Shown piece by piece: positions 27,763 to 38,114 of a stretch of DNA of 64,000 bases (positions within the stretch are counted from its first letter, which is position 1; each line of letters opens with the position of its first letter). Origin of the DNA: a gamma proteobacterium symbiont of Ctena orbiculata (GTDB lineage: Bacteria > Pseudomonadota > Gammaproteobacteria > Chromatiales > Chromatiaceae); contig QBVC01000017.1 of NCBI GenBank assembly GCA_003058495.1, positions 78,345 to 142,344 on the forward strand. The letters are read 5' to 3'. Made by a program: the position numbers and the translations under genes. The notes below the pieces were generated by a model. That model saw only the letters and a program-made list of their open reading frames with translations, was not told the DNA's origin and made no database searches.

Positions 27763-28257
27763 ATGGGACGATACAAGCCACCTGCTCCAGCAAAATCCCC
27801 CTATATCACCCAAGCGGGATACGAGCTGCTCAAAGAGGAGGAGCAAAAACTTTGGGGCCGCCGGCGCAAAGTCGCCCAGGCATTGGCCGCGGCGGCTGCC
27901 GAGGGCGACCGCTCCGAGAATGCAGAGTACATCTATCGCAAGAAAGAGCTGCGGGAGATCGACCGGCGCATCCGCTACCTGCAGCAGCGGCTGCCGGTTC
28001 TCAAGATCGTGAATCAGCCGCCGAGCAATCGGCAACAGGTCTTTTTCTCCGCCTGGGTGGCGTTGGAGGATGCAGCGGGAGCGCAACAGACCTATCGCAT
28101 TGTCGGTCCAGACGAGATCGGTCAGCAAACCGACTACATCAGCCTCGACTCACCCCTTGCCCAGGCAATGATGAGACGTGCTCTGGACGATCAGGTCGAA
28201 GTCGAGACACCCGCGGGGACAAAACAGTACTGGATTGTCGATATCCGCTATGAGTGA
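27763..28257 (+). CDS. greB: Transcript cleavage factor GreB
   Basis: The 164-residue product has the Gre N-terminal coiled coil with the tip motif EGDRSENAEY, containing the acidic residues that activate RNA polymerase cleavage. The FKBP-like C-terminal domain with YRIVGPDEIGQQTDYIS and a basic GreB-type N-terminus (MGRYKPPAPAKSPYIT) distinguish it from GreA. It rescues backtracked elongation complexes. It is divergent from the protease gene and monocistronic. Confidence 0.95.
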   Translation: MGRYKPPAPAKSPYITQAGYELLKEEEQKLWGRRRKVAQALAAAAAEGDRSENAEYIYRKKELREIDRRIRYLQQRLPVLKIVNQPPSNRQQVFFSAWVALEDAAGAQQTYRIVGPDEIGQQTDYISLDSPLAQAMMRRALDDQVEVETPAGTKQYWIVDIRYE

Positions 28258-28313
28258 TCTCGATGCGTGAAGAGACCTAGCCCGGGTCTGCAGCTGCAAA
28301 GGCCGGGACTGGC

Positions 28314-29324
28314 TCACCAGACGAGCGGCGGCTCATCCATTTTCGCCAGCTGCTCGCGCAGGGTCAGAATATGCTCTTCCCAGAATGCCGTGGTATCGAA
28401 CCATGGAAAGGCCATCGGAAATGCCGGATCGTACCAGCGCCGGGCAAGCCATCCCGCGTAGTGAATCAGTCTCATGGTACGCAGCGCTTCCACCAGGTGC
28501 AGTTCCGAGGGGTTGAAATCGTAGAACTGGCAATAACCCTCCAGCAGATCCGCCAGACGCTCGGTCATATAACCGCGATCGCCGGAGAGAAACATCCACA
28601 GATCCTGGATCGCCGGGCCCATTCGGCAGTCATCGAAATCGACGATATGCGGACCCTCGTCACGCCACAGGATATTGCCGGGATGACAGTCGCCGTGGAG
28701 CCGAATGTTCGCTATGTCACCGGCGCTGGCATAACATGCGGCGATCCGGTCGTTCAGATCGGAGACCAGGGTCTCGTAGGCCAACGCCAGGTGCGATGGG
28801 ACAAAACCATGCTGCAGAAGGTAGTTGCTGGGTTGATCGACAAACGTTTCGCGGTCGATGCCCGGCCGGTGTTGGAAGGAGGCGGCGGCGCCCAAGAGAT
28901 GGATCCGGGCGATAAAACGGCCCAATTGAACCAGATGGCCGGGATCATCAAGCTCAGGAGCGCGCCCACCCCTACAGGGATAGAGGGAAAATCGGCAGAC
29001 ATCGTAGTGCAACAGGGTATTTCCGCTGCTGTCAATGATCGGGGCGATTACCGGTATCTCCTGTTCCATCAGGTCGATGGTGAATTGGTGCTCCTCCAGA
29101 ATCGCCCTGTCGCTCCAGCGATTTGGACGATAGAACTTGGCCACCAAAGGCGGCCCCTCTTCCAGTCCCACTTGATAGACCCTGTTCTCGTAGCTATTGA
29201 GCGCAAGTATCTGTCCATTGCAGCTGACCCCGGTGGATTCCACGGCATCGAGGAGCAGATCGGGTGTCAGGGTGGCAAACGCCTGCTCATCTGCCTGCGG
29301 CTTGATAAATTGACTGCTACTCAT
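28314..29324 (-). CDS. srkA: Stress response kinase A (YihE/RdoA-like)
   Basis: The 336-residue product matches the SrkA family in length (E. coli 328) and in the aminoglycoside-phosphotransferase-like fold. It has the lysine region PPLVAKFYRPNRWSD, the catalytic loop RLHGDCHPGNILW and the metal-binding IVDFDDCRMGP, and it ends with the WLARRWYDPAFP region typical of the family. In E. coli it phosphorylates proteins on Ser/Thr and counters MazEF-mediated death. The ATG at 29324 has AAAGG six bases upstream; a start six codons earlier is less likely. It is divergent from the tpm gene. Confidence 0.9.
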   Translation of the reverse strand: MSSSQFIKPQADEQAFATLTPDLLLDAVESTGVSCNGQILALNSYENRVYQVGLEEGPPLVAKFYRPNRWSDRAILEEHQFTIDLMEQEIPVIAPIIDSSGNTLLHYDVCRFSLYPCRGGRAPELDDPGHLVQLGRFIARIHLLGAAASFQHRPGIDRETFVDQPSNYLLQHGFVPSHLALAYETLVSDLNDRIAACYASAGDIANIRLHGDCHPGNILWRDEGPHIVDFDDCRMGPAIQDLWMFLSGDRGYMTERLADLLEGYCQFYDFNPSELHLVEALRTMRLIHYAGWLARRWYDPAFPMAFPWFDTTAFWEEHILTLREQLAKMDEPPLVW

Positions 29325-29511
29325 AGCGGACCTTTGTTGCACTGATTAATTGACAACCGAACTCCAGGTTTATTGCATCTGTTGGTAAAATTTAGGCTAA
29401 CATTCACGGCTCAGTCATCAAAGCGAAGCTGCGGCGGGAGCGGCCATCCCTGGCATGACCGACCGCACATGGGCATCACAATCACAGTTGCACAACAGAA
29501 CGGGCGGCAAA

Positions 29512-30195
29512 ATGAGTTCAGCAGATGACAGTATGAAAGCACCAAACAACAATTGGCTGCAACGCTGGAAGGATAACAACATCGGTTGGCACCATACAGA
29601 GTTCAACCAGCATTTGCTGAACTACTGGCATGCGCTCTTTTTGCCCCAGGGTTCACTGGTATTCGCGCCCCTGTGCGGCAAAAGCAGGGATATGGCCTGG
29701 CTTGCCGAACAGGGGTATCGCATCCGCGGGATCGAGTTGAGCCCCTTGGCGGTCGAGGCCTTCTTCGATGAACAGAATCTTCAGCCTGAAGTCGAGCCAA
29801 TCGGTGACTTCCAACTCTGGCGCAGCGGACCCTACGAAATATATTGTGGCGACATATTTGATATTGCACAGCTCGACAACCGTGATATAGCCGCAGTCTA
29901 CGATCGCGCCTCCCTGATCGCGCTCAACCCGGAACAGCGCATTCGATATGCGCGGATGCTGCAACGGATTCTGCCGGACCGGATAAAGCTGCTGCTGATT
30001 ACACTTGAGTACCCGCAGAATGAGATGGAGGGCCCTCCCTACAGCGTCTCAGGTGATGAAGTTGAGTCGCTGTTTGACCAGCGCTACTCCATCCAGCATC
30101 TGCATAGTCTTAATATCCTGCGGGATACCGGGCGATACCGTGACAGAGGGGTCAGTCAAATGCAGGAACATATTTACCTGTTGAAACAGCCATGA
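29512..30195 (+). CDS. tpm: Thiopurine S-methyltransferase
   Basis: The 227-residue product has the TPMT pattern: WLQRWKDNNIGWHHTEFN at the N-terminus, FAPLCGKSRDMAWLAEQGY as the SAM-binding motif I, GIELSPLAVEAFF and VYDRASLIALNPEQR. Bacterial TPMT methylates thiols and is linked to selenium and tellurium volatilisation. The start at 29512 gives the usual length; other in-frame starts at 29455 and 29533 exist and none has a strong ribosome-binding site. It is one base apart from the convergent yaeQ stop. Confidence 0.9.
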   Translation: MSSADDSMKAPNNNWLQRWKDNNIGWHHTEFNQHLLNYWHALFLPQGSLVFAPLCGKSRDMAWLAEQGYRIRGIELSPLAVEAFFDEQNLQPEVEPIGDFQLWRSGPYEIYCGDIFDIAQLDNRDIAAVYDRASLIALNPEQRIRYARMLQRILPDRIKLLLITLEYPQNEMEGPPYSVSGDEVESLFDQRYSIQHLHSLNILRDTGRYRDRGVSQMQEHIYLLKQP

Positions 30196-30196
30196 C

Positions 30197-30736
30197 TCAC
30201 GAAAACCAGTTTTCGATCTCCAGCGTCACCGTCTGGTTTTCATCGGACAACCAGAGCTGATTATCCTGAATCGTTGCATGTAGAGACATAGTCCGCTGAA
30301 CAAGGGATTCGAGGCCGGTATCTCCGATCACTGACAACATCGCCAGCTTGAGATTGCTATAGCGTTGCAACCTGTTTCGATGCTGTGCCCACCATACCTC
30401 CGCGCTTCGCCTCGAATAGAGATAGACGATGACCTGCTGCGCCAGACCGCAGGCACGCCGCAGCCGCTTCTCGTCCAGCTGTCCCAAATCGATCCATAAC
30501 AGCGTCTCGCCACTCATGTTTTTCAGCCAGAGCTCGGGTTCATCATCGCGACAGAGCCCTTTGGTGAAACTGAGTGTCTGATCCGCATTCAGCGCAAACG
30601 CGACAAGGCGAATCATAAGCCGCTCGGTCGTCTCCGAGGGGTGACGCGCCAAAGTCAGATGATAGCTCTGGTAGTGCCCCCTCTCCATATCGGAAACCTG
30701 GAGTTCAGCCTTAAAAATAGTTGCCTTCAGGGCCAA
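30197..30736 (-). CDS. yaeQ: YaeQ family protein
   Basis: The 179-residue product begins MALKATIFKAELQVSDMERG and contains HLTLARHPSETTERLMIRLVAFAL and the LWLKNMSGETLLWIDLG segment, all characteristic of YaeQ. The fold resembles a PD-(D/E)XK nuclease and the E. coli protein has been linked to suppression of RfaH loss. It is one base from the convergent tpm stop and 39 bases downstream of the gltA reading frame start region, but separate from it. Confidence 0.9.
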   Translation of the reverse strand: MALKATIFKAELQVSDMERGHYQSYHLTLARHPSETTERLMIRLVAFALNADQTLSFTKGLCRDDEPELWLKNMSGETLLWIDLGQLDEKRLRRACGLAQQVIVYLYSRRSAEVWWAQHRNRLQRYSNLKLAMLSVIGDTGLESLVQRTMSLHATIQDNQLWLSDENQTVTLEIENWFS

Positions 30737-30775
30737 TTGCTGTCCTCCAATTGCGTCTGATAACCACTCGAATAA

Positions 30776-32074
30776 CTATACCCGCTTGTCGAGGGGGACG
30801 AAATCACGACGCGGCGGCCCCAAGTAGACCTGCCGCGGCCGGCCGATCCTTTGCATCGGGTCGCTCATCATCTCCATCCAATGGGAGACCCATCCCACCG
30901 TCCTGGCGATCGCGAACATCACGGTAAACATATTATTGGGTATGTTCAATGCACGGTAGATGATGCCCGAGTAGAAATCCACGTTGGGATAGAGCTTGCG
31001 CTCCAGGAAATACTCATCCCTGAGGGCTATCTCCTCCAGTTTCAGCGCCAGTTCAAACAGTGGATTGTTGTTGTCGGCGAGCTCGTCAAGCACCCTTTTA
31101 CAGGTTTCCCGAAGGATATTTGCCCGTGGATCGTAGTGCTTGTAGACACGATGGCCAAAACCCATGAGACGAAATGGATCCTTCTTGTCTTTCGCCCTGG
31201 CGATATATGTATCGATATTGGAGACGTCGCCGATCTCTGCCAGCATATCCAATACAGCCTCATTGGCGCCGCCATGCGCGGGTCCCCAGAGTGAGGCGAT
31301 GCCGGCGGCGATACAGGCAAAGGGATTGGCCAGGGAACTGCCGGCCAGCCTGACGGTGGAAGTACTGGCATTCTGTTCGTGATCCGCATGCAGGATGAAC
31401 AGAAGGTTCAACGCCTCGACCGCAATCGGATGGGGATGGTAGGGCTCACAGGGCGTTGCGAACATCATATGCAGCAGATTGGCGCAGTATGAGAGTTCAT
31501 TGTCCGGGTAGGTGATAGGTTCTCCAACACTGTGCTTGTAACTGGCCGCTGCTATTGTCGGTATTTTCGCGATCAGTCGATGGGCTGAAATCTCGCGATG
31601 GCGAGGATTGCTGATATCGGTGGAGTCGTGGTAGAAGGCCGAAAGTGAACCGACAACGCCGACCATGATCGCCATCGGGTGGGCATCATAGTGAAAGCCG
31701 CCGAAAAACTCCTTCAGGTTTTCATTGAGCATGGTGTGATGGGTGATGATGTCGTCAAACTCAAGCAGCTGGGTCTTGTTGGGCAGCTCGCCGTAGAGCA
31801 GAAGATAGGCCACCTCAAGATAGTCCGCCTCCCTGGCCAGCTGCTCGATGGGATAACCGCGATACTCGAGGATGCCCGCCTCGCCGTCGATATAGGTTAT
31901 CCTGCTTTCGCAACTGGCGGTCGACATAAATCCCGGATCATAGGTCAACAACCCCTGATCCCGGTAGAGCCTCGTCACGTCCACCGCCAACGGGCCCTGG
32001 ACCGGTTTCACGACCTCAAGATCTATGCTTTCCTCTACCGCACCTTCTCGTGTCAAATGATATTTGGCTGTCAT
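30776..32074 (-). CDS. gltA: Citrate synthase (type II)
   Basis: The 432-residue product is the NADH-sensitive hexameric type of Gram-negative bacteria. The active-site segments are [20 protein letters not shown] and [13 protein letters not shown]. It condenses acetyl-CoA with oxaloacetate to enter the TCA cycle or glyoxylate shunt. The N-terminal 60 residues contain the beta domain of the type II enzyme ([22 protein letters not shown]). It lies alone upstream of yaeQ, with a 156-base gap after arfB. It is a logical consumer of acetyl-CoA from the acetate module. Confidence 0.97.
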   Translation of the reverse strand: MTAKYHLTREGAVEESIDLEVVKPVQGPLAVDVTRLYRDQGLLTYDPGFMSTASCESRITYIDGEAGILEYRGYPIEQLAREADYLEVAYLLLYGELPNKTQLLEFDDIITHHTMLNENLKEFFGGFHYDAHPMAIMVGVVGSLSAFYHDSTDISNPRHREISAHRLIAKIPTIAAASYKHSVGEPITYPDNELSYCANLLHMMFATPCEPYHPHPIAVEALNLLFILHADHEQNASTSTVRLAGSSLANPFACIAAGIASLWGPAHGGANEAVLDMLAEIGDVSNIDTYIARAKDKKDPFRLMGFGHRVYKHYDPRANILRETCKRVLDELADNNNPLFELALKLEEIALRDEYFLERKLYPNVDFYSGIIYRALNIPNNMFTVMFAIARTVGWVSHWMEMMSDPMQRIGRPRQVYLGPPRRDFVPLDKRV

Positions 32075-32230
32075 TTCTTATTCTCCCGGCAGGTTACAGG
32101 AACGACTCATCGCATTCCGCGGTATAGTTAATCACATACCTTTAGAAGGGATTACCGGATTAGACAGGTGTTGGCTGTTGATGTTCTATGGCAGATGCTT
32201 GCGACGGCTGCAGAAAAAAAGCGCAGGCGG

Positions 32231-32647
32231 TCACTCCTCAACACGACGGCGCAGCAGCTTCTGTCTTCCATGCCTGGTCTTGCCGTCGAGACGACGCCGA
32301 TTCGAAGCCCTCGTCGGCCTGGTGGGAATGCGTTTTTTAGGTGACTCGGCACCCTGTCTTAACAGTTTCTGCAGCCTATGCAGGGCATCCTCGCGATTCC
32401 TTTCCTGATCCCGATGGCGCTGCGCCTTGATGACGATAACTCCTTGCTTGCTTATGCGCCTGTCATTCAGCGCCAGCAACTGTTCGCGATAGCGCTCCGG
32501 CAGTGACGAGTTACTGATGTCAAACCGCAGATGCACGGCGGAGGATACCTTATTCACATGCTGTCCGCCCGCACCCTGGGAACGAATTGCGGTGATCTCT
32601 ATCTCACTATCCGGGATCGAGACATACTTTGTTATTTTCAACACCAT
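32231..32647 (-). CDS. arfB: ArfB/YaeJ ribosome-rescue peptidyl-tRNA hydrolase
   Basis: The 138-residue product has the catalytic GGQ motif (residues 27-29, in SQGAGGQHVNKVSSAVHLRFD) and a basic Lys/Arg-rich C-terminal tail (RRRLDGKTRHGRQKLLRR), the segment that enters the empty mRNA channel. ArfB hydrolyses peptidyl-tRNA on stalled ribosomes without a release-factor codon domain. Size and layout match E. coli YaeJ (140 residues). It is the last gene of the minus-strand group before the sugar dehydrogenase. Confidence 0.93.
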   Translation of the reverse strand: MVLKITKYVSIPDSEIEITAIRSQGAGGQHVNKVSSAVHLRFDISNSSLPERYREQLLALNDRRISKQGVIVIKAQRHRDQERNREDALHRLQKLLRQGAESPKKRIPTRPTRASNRRRLDGKTRHGRQKLLRRRVEE

Positions 32648-32852
32648 AGTGACTTTGACAGATTACTGACATCTTTCGTACACAAAACCGCGAGACTCCA
32701 GCAACAGCAGGCGCTTAATCCTTATGACTGCCTGAGTTGTGCGAAACAGCTGTCTGTTCCTGTCTGCCGATACAGTTATATCATGGCTCGAGGTTTTCTA
32801 ACTATACTCTAGGAAAGTTCGGATCAAAGCGCTATCAAGATCGAGGATCGCA

Positions 32853-33983
32853 ATGAGAGACCGCCGCCCATCTGCAACCCTGTTCGCATTGATTCTGCTG
32901 CCTTTTTCCGCAATCACCGCGGCTGCATCAGTGACTACGGAAAAACACAGCATCGATTACGAAATTGTTGTTGAGGGACTTGTCAATCCCTGGTCCGTCG
33001 CCTTTCTGCCCGAGGGCGGCATGCTGATCACCGAGCGCGGTGGGAAACTTCGAATGGTCAACAGCAAAGGTGAGCTGGAGTCGGAGCCTGTCAAGGGGTT
33101 GCCCGCGATCAACGAGCATCGCCAGGGCGGGCTTCTCGATGTCGTACTGCATCCCAACTTCGAGGAGAATCGCTGGGTCTACCTCTCCTATGCCGAGCGC
33201 AACGGGAGCAACTATGGAACCACAGTCTCTCGCGGCAGATTGGTCGGTCGCAATCTCGAACAGCTGCAGACTGTTTTTCGCATGACGCGGAAAACTTCTG
33301 CGGGCCGCCACTTCGGATCACGCCTTGTGTTTGACCGCGAGGGGCATCTGTTTATCACCTTGGGTGACCGCGGCGATCGACCCAGGGCGCAGGACCTAAG
33401 CGATCATGCGGGATCGGTGATCCGCCTCTATGACGACGGCAGCATTCCCAAGCAAAATCCGTTCTTTGGCAAAAGCGGTCAATTGGCCGAGATCTACAGC
33501 TATGGCCACAGGAATATACAGGGAGCGGCACTGCATCCGGTGAGCGGGAAATTGTGGACCCATGAGCATGGTCCTCAGGGCGGGGACGAAATCAATATCA
33601 CAAAGGCCGGTGCAAATTACGGCTGGCCGGTGATCACCTACGGGGTTAACTATGTCATCGGTACAAAAATCGGTGAAGGCACACACAAGCCAGGAATGGA
33701 ACAGCCTGTTCATGTCTGGGTTCCCTCAATTGCACCCTCGGGCATGATCTTCTACAACGGGGACAAATTCTCCAACTGGCGGGGCAACCTGTTCGTGGGA
33801 TCGCTCAAGTTTCAGCAACTCGTCAGACTCGAGATAGCGGGTGAGGCCATCACTCACGAAGAACGGCTGCTAAGTGGAATATTGGGCAGAATCCGTGACG
33901 TAAGACAAGGACCGGACGGCCTTATCTATCTGATTACAGACGAGGAAAACGGCAAACTAATCCGTTTAATTCCCGCTAAATAA
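32853..33983 (+). CDS. PQQ-dependent aldose sugar dehydrogenase
   Basis: The 376-residue product has a signal peptide (cleavage near AAAS) and a six-bladed propeller of the glucose/sorbosone dehydrogenase family. Typical segments are GLVNPWSVAFLPEGGMLITERGGKLR, GGLLDVVLHPNFEEN, SYGHRNIQGAALHPVSGKLW and EHGPQGGDEIN. E. coli YliI/Asd oxidises aldoses with PQQ in the periplasm. No pqq biosynthesis gene is in the window, so activity depends on PQQ from elsewhere. It is monocistronic and preceded by an AT-rich gap. Confidence 0.9.
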   Translation: MRDRRPSATLFALILLPFSAITAAASVTTEKHSIDYEIVVEGLVNPWSVAFLPEGGMLITERGGKLRMVNSKGELESEPVKGLPAINEHRQGGLLDVVLHPNFEENRWVYLSYAERNGSNYGTTVSRGRLVGRNLEQLQTVFRMTRKTSAGRHFGSRLVFDREGHLFITLGDRGDRPRAQDLSDHAGSVIRLYDDGSIPKQNPFFGKSGQLAEIYSYGHRNIQGAALHPVSGKLWTHEHGPQGGDEINITKAGANYGWPVITYGVNYVIGTKIGEGTHKPGMEQPVHVWVPSIAPSGMIFYNGDKFSNWRGNLFVGSLKFQQLVRLEIAGEAITHEERLLSGILGRIRDVRQGPDGLIYLITDEENGKLIRLIPAK

Positions 33984-34161
33984 ACAATTTCAGTTGCCGC
34001 TATAATTCGCAGACGCTGCATGCATGTGACTTTCTGAGCGGACAGATATCAGTTACCGCGACTCGGGAGCCGGATCAGAGGAGCTGGATAGACAGAGAGG
34101 GATAGTGTATGTTCTGCACCTTTATGACTGACCGGACATTTCGCACCCATATCCGTTCACA

Positions 34162-36276
34162 ATGCGTATATCCGATTACGATCTTAAAATCGATCCTAAG
34201 GCACGACAGGAGATACATCAAGCTGTCGTAAGGCTCCTTTTTATTTGTCTTTTCACGACTTATATCTACGTACTAAAATCACATTCAGCATCAACCGGGA
34301 TCGGCCAATCTCAACTCTACGCCGCCACCGGGTACACCCTGTTTTCCCTCGCCGTTTTACTCAGTCTTGTCATCTTTAAGCATCCCTCTCGTTGGCGGCG
34401 ACTTCTCACCCTGGCAGGCGACAACAGCATCGTCTTTTACGGGCTCTATACAATGGGTGAATATGGAGCACCGCTGTTCGCTATCATGCTGCTTATCACG
34501 GTCGGGTACGGTGTTCGGTTCGGCATAGGTTATCTTTACGCGGCCACAGCGCTATCAAATTTCGGTTTCTTTGTGGTTATCGAATCTGCCGAGTATTGGC
34601 TGGCTCATAAATTCATGAGTTACAGTTTGCTGGTCACTAATATCGTGATTCCTGTTTTCGTTGCCTATCTGCTGAGAAATCTACTCGTCGCCAAGCAACA
34701 GGCGCAGGTCGCCAACGAAGCGAAATCCCAATTCATCGCCAACATGAGCCACGAAATCCGTACCCCGCTGACCGGCATCATAGGTGTCAGCGAACTGATG
34801 CTTCGCCAACCCCATGCAGCTCATACCAAGAAAAACGTCTCCATTATCGAAAAGGCATCCAAGCATCTGTTGTCGATCCTTAATGACATCCTCGACATAT
34901 CGAAAATAGAGGCCGGTTACCTGAAAATCGACAACAAGCCATTCGATCTGCATGCCCTGGTGATCCTGGTTGGTAACAGCTATAAAGCTATTGCCCATAG
35001 CAAGTCCTTGAAATTCGTCGTCGACATATCGGCAACCGTGCCAAACCGTGTCTGTGGGGATCAGATTCGTCTGCGTCAAGTACTGATGAACCTGGTGAGC
35101 AATGCCATCAAGTTTACCGATAGCGGCCAGATTGAATTAAAGATCGCTAAACTATCGGAGAAGGGCGGTAGTGTCCTGCTTCGTTTTGAGGTCAATGACA
35201 CCGGCATCGGGATCAATCATGAGATGCAGACCGCGATCTTCGAGAGATTCACCCAGCTTGAGGATTCGGACGCAAGATCCAGCGGCGGCACCGGGCTGGG
35301 GATGTCGATTTCAAAGGATCTTGTCGAACTCATGCAGGGAGAGCTGGCGGTGCAGAGCCAACCCGGTCACGGTAGCCGCTTTTATTTCGATCTCGCATTC
35401 GAGACGCTCCCCCAGGAAGATGGCTTGAAGGATCTCAGGGGAGCCAGCGTCGTCATCATAACCACCAGTGTCGAATTTGCGGAATCCGTGGCCGGCCTGT
35501 TGTCGGAGTGGAATATTGACAGCTCCCTGATCCATGAAAACTCTGAGATCGTCGAATTTATAACCAAACATCTAAGCACCCCACCGAATCCGATTATAAT
35601 TTTCGATGAATCCTGTCTGCTTCAGGACCAGGAAGGCGACTACTATCAACTGCTCGTCAATCCAATACTAAGCCGCTCAGCCATCCTGGCGCGAGACAAG
35701 CGAAAATCCATGGGCGAACTGTTCAGAATCCATAATGTCCCGATGATCGTTGAAAGTATCAAAGACCCGGCACAGCTGTACAACTCGCTCCATTATGTAC
35801 ATTCGTTAAAGGCAGACAAGCAAACATATGACCTCGCGGACAGCTTCTCATCCGCCGCGGCAGGCATGCGCATACTGGTGGCGGAAGACAGCCCGGTAAA
35901 TCGCTACCTCATAAATGAAATCCTGAGCAGAGGCGGCTATCAGGTCACCCTACATGAAGACGGCAAGAGCGCACTCGAAAAACTGAAGAATGAACGCTTC
36001 GACCTCGCAATTCTGGATATGCAAATGCCGGTTGTAACCGGCATCGATATGGTCGAGGATATACGGAACAACCACGACATCAACAGTAATATCCCAATTA
36101 TCATCCTCACTGCAAATAAAACCACCGCGGCACGCGACAAGTCGATGAATGCAGGGGCCAATGCCTTCCTAACTAAACCCATTGATATATCTGCATTGAT
36201 ACAGACGATTAATGATCTGGCAACTGGCTCCAGGGGGGATCAGGATACCGAGCGGTTGCTGACTATGGAGAAGTAA
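34162..36276 (+). CDS. RpfC-like hybrid histidine kinase
   Basis: The 704-residue protein has an N-terminal membrane domain of about six helices (about 20-175), a HisKA domain with [15 protein letters not shown], a HATPase domain (DNDTGIGI-type N and G boxes, [14 protein letters not shown]) and a degenerate receiver-like middle (about 425-545). A clear C-terminal receiver has [13 protein letters not shown] and ends near TKPIDISAL. RpfC senses diffusible fatty-acid signals through a similar membrane domain and ends in Hpt, which is missing here. No RpfG or synthase is adjacent, so its partner and signal are unknown. The start lacks a clear ribosome-binding site. Confidence 0.82.
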   Translation: MRISDYDLKIDPKARQEIHQAVVRLLFICLFTTYIYVLKSHSASTGIGQSQLYAATGYTLFSLAVLLSLVIFKHPSRWRRLLTLAGDNSIVFYGLYTMGEYGAPLFAIMLLITVGYGVRFGIGYLYAATALSNFGFFVVIESAEYWLAHKFMSYSLLVTNIVIPVFVAYLLRNLLVAKQQAQVANEAKSQFIANMSHEIRTPLTGIIGVSELMLRQPHAAHTKKNVSIIEKASKHLLSILNDILDISKIEAGYLKIDNKPFDLHALVILVGNSYKAIAHSKSLKFVVDISATVPNRVCGDQIRLRQVLMNLVSNAIKFTDSGQIELKIAKLSEKGGSVLLRFEVNDTGIGINHEMQTAIFERFTQLEDSDARSSGGTGLGMSISKDLVELMQGELAVQSQPGHGSRFYFDLAFETLPQEDGLKDLRGASVVIITTSVEFAESVAGLLSEWNIDSSLIHENSEIVEFITKHLSTPPNPIIIFDESCLLQDQEGDYYQLLVNPILSRSAILARDKRKSMGELFRIHNVPMIVESIKDPAQLYNSLHYVHSLKADKQTYDLADSFSSAAAGMRILVAEDSPVNRYLINEILSRGGYQVTLHEDGKSALEKLKNERFDLAILDMQMPVVTGIDMVEDIRNNHDINSNIPIIILTANKTTAARDKSMNAGANAFLTKPIDISALIQTINDLATGSRGDQDTERLLTMEK

Positions 36277-36341
36277 TCCAAGCCTGCGCAGACCGCCGGA
36301 TGACGATGCGATCAAGGCCCGATTGTTTACGCCGCCTCGAT

Positions 36342-37331
36342 TCACATGCCTTTATTGAGCTTTTCCGCATAGGCAAACAGGGATGGTGTTCCGCCAGTGT
36401 GCCAAAACAGCACCCTATCCTCGCTTGTCAGCACGCCTGCCCGGATCATATCCAACAGCCCTCCCATTGCCCTTGCGGTATAGACCGGATCCAAGAGGAT
36501 GCCTTCGTATCTTGCGGTAATTTCCAATGCCTCTTTCTCGAGTTCACCGACAACACCATATCCATCACCAACATAGTTTGCTTCGAGATGTATTTCGTCG
36601 CCGTGAAATTTAACAGTCGAGCCGATCAATTCAGCCGTCCTGTCGGCCAAGTCGAGAATAAACCTGTCGAATGGGACAGCATCGCTATCCCCTTTATCTA
36701 TGTTTATACCAACCAGGGTGTAAGCTTTTTGTAAAAGCGCCTTACCGAGCATTAAACCCGCATGAGTACCGCCGGAACTCGAGGCGAAAACAATATGCGA
36801 AAGCTGGGTTGTGTCGAGTTGCGCCTCCAGCTCTTGCAAGGCATTTACAAAAGCATAAGCACCCAACTCGTTTGAACCGCCATAGGGGATAACATACGGT
36901 TTTTTGCCCTGCGCTCTCAACCGTTCGAATATCTCGGGAATGGTCTCGCCTTTGCGCTTAGCACCCGCCCAATGGATCTGCGCCCCCAGGAGATTATCGA
37001 GCAACAGGTTGCCATTTGCCGTTTCAGGCGGATCGCCGCCAAGCGCCAGGTGGCACTCCAACTGCAGCAGCGCCGCCGCGGCAGCTGTTTGCCGGCAATG
37101 GTTCGATTGAGCAGCACCCGCGGTAATCACCGCATCGCATCCCTTGGATGTCGCGTCGTGAAGCAGGTACTCCAGTTTCCTCGTCTTGTTGCCGCCGAGG
37201 GCCAAGCCGGTCATATCATCACGCTTCATGAGAATTTCCGGCCCGCCCAATGCCGAACTCAGCTTGGACAGTTTTATCAGAGGCGTCGGAAAAAAACCGA
37301 GATCCACTTTCGGCAGATACCTGTTTTGCAT
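36342..37331 (-). CDS. dcyD: D-cysteine desulfhydrase / ACC-deaminase family PLP enzyme
   Basis: The 329-residue product has the family lysine in LALGGNKTRKLEYL (Lys49) and the SNHCRQTAAAAAL and SSGGTHAGLMLG phosphate-binding segments. DcyD cleaves D-cysteine to pyruvate, ammonia and sulfide; ACC deaminase uses the same fold, so the substrate assignment rests on family similarity, not on a decisive residue. It is 95 bases downstream of ydbL and reads in the same direction, so it may be part of that transcript. Confidence 0.85.
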   Translation of the reverse strand: MQNRYLPKVDLGFFPTPLIKLSKLSSALGGPEILMKRDDMTGLALGGNKTRKLEYLLHDATSKGCDAVITAGAAQSNHCRQTAAAAALLQLECHLALGGDPPETANGNLLLDNLLGAQIHWAGAKRKGETIPEIFERLRAQGKKPYVIPYGGSNELGAYAFVNALQELEAQLDTTQLSHIVFASSSGGTHAGLMLGKALLQKAYTLVGINIDKGDSDAVPFDRFILDLADRTAELIGSTVKFHGDEIHLEANYVGDGYGVVGELEKEALEITARYEGILLDPVYTARAMGGLLDMIRAGVLTSEDRVLFWHTGGTPSLFAYAEKLNKGM

Positions 37332-37426
37332 GGGTGAACCGTCCTTCGCTAAATACGCTCAGGGTAAGACGGGGTGGGTCGAGCCCGCGCTCCCACCCGG
37401 CGACGAGGCAGCGGCGGCAGGATCAG

Positions 37427-38059
37427 CTATTTTTGACGCCAATTCCCCTTGCCATCCTGATACCAGTATCCCTTCGGCGCCTCTTCAACCCAAACCCGGG
37501 CGAATGTATCGCGTATGTTTTTCTCCCACTGGGGCTGGCCGTTGGCGCGGGCAATCTCGGCATAGAGCGCCTTGCGGTCACCGTTTTCATCGGCCACCAT
37601 CTTTTTGACCTTGTTTCGATCACGCAGTGATACAAGCTTCAGATCACGCACGTCGACCAGCCCGTTGTTGGTAAAACCCAGGGCGCCGGAGCGGTAGTGG
37701 GCCGCCAATGCGTTTTGCCTGCTCGACATGGAGGCGCGCAGCTTGCGTATCGCCGGCGAATCAATGTCGATGTTGGGCTGTGCCGCCTGTGCCTGCGGGA
37801 TGATGAATCCGACAACCCCGGCCAGGGTATTGCTCAGCCCGGTTTGGAGGATATCCAGGGATGACTGTTCGTCATCCATTTTCGATTCCTCCTTCGGCGC
37901 CGGTTCCCCTTGACCTGGCGCTGCCTCCTCGCCCAGCACATCGCGCACGATGGTGCGTGCCGCCTCCTCGGCGGCAGCGGCGGGAAAATAGATATTGATG
38001 GTTACACAGGCCACCAAGCCCAGTGCCATGAACGGATAACCGAGAAAACGCTTCAGCAT
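37427..38059 (-). CDS. YdbL-type lipoprotein (DUF1318)
   Basis: The 210-residue product has a lipobox-like GLVAC near residue 18 and a mature N-terminus VTINIYFPAAAAEEAARTIV, usual for longer DUF1318 proteins. After an acidic linker comes the DUF1318 domain with LRASMSSRQNALAAHYRSGALGFTNNGLVDVRDL. It is 55 bases after ydbH, as in the E. coli ydbH-ynbE-ydbL operon, and helps the YdbH bridge in lipid transport between membranes. No separate ynbE is seen; the lipidated N-terminus could replace it. Confidence 0.8.
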   Translation of the reverse strand: MLKRFLGYPFMALGLVACVTINIYFPAAAAEEAARTIVRDVLGEEAAPGQGEPAPKEESKMDDEQSSLDILQTGLSNTLAGVVGFIIPQAQAAQPNIDIDSPAIRKLRASMSSRQNALAAHYRSGALGFTNNGLVDVRDLKLVSLRDRNKVKKMVADENGDRKALYAEIARANGQPQWEKNIRDTFARVWVEEAPKGYWYQDGKGNWRQK

Positions 38060-38114
38060 TGCACTATTCCTTGATCGATCTTTTAGGCTGTTGGAAAAAA
38101 TCTTAACTCATCGT

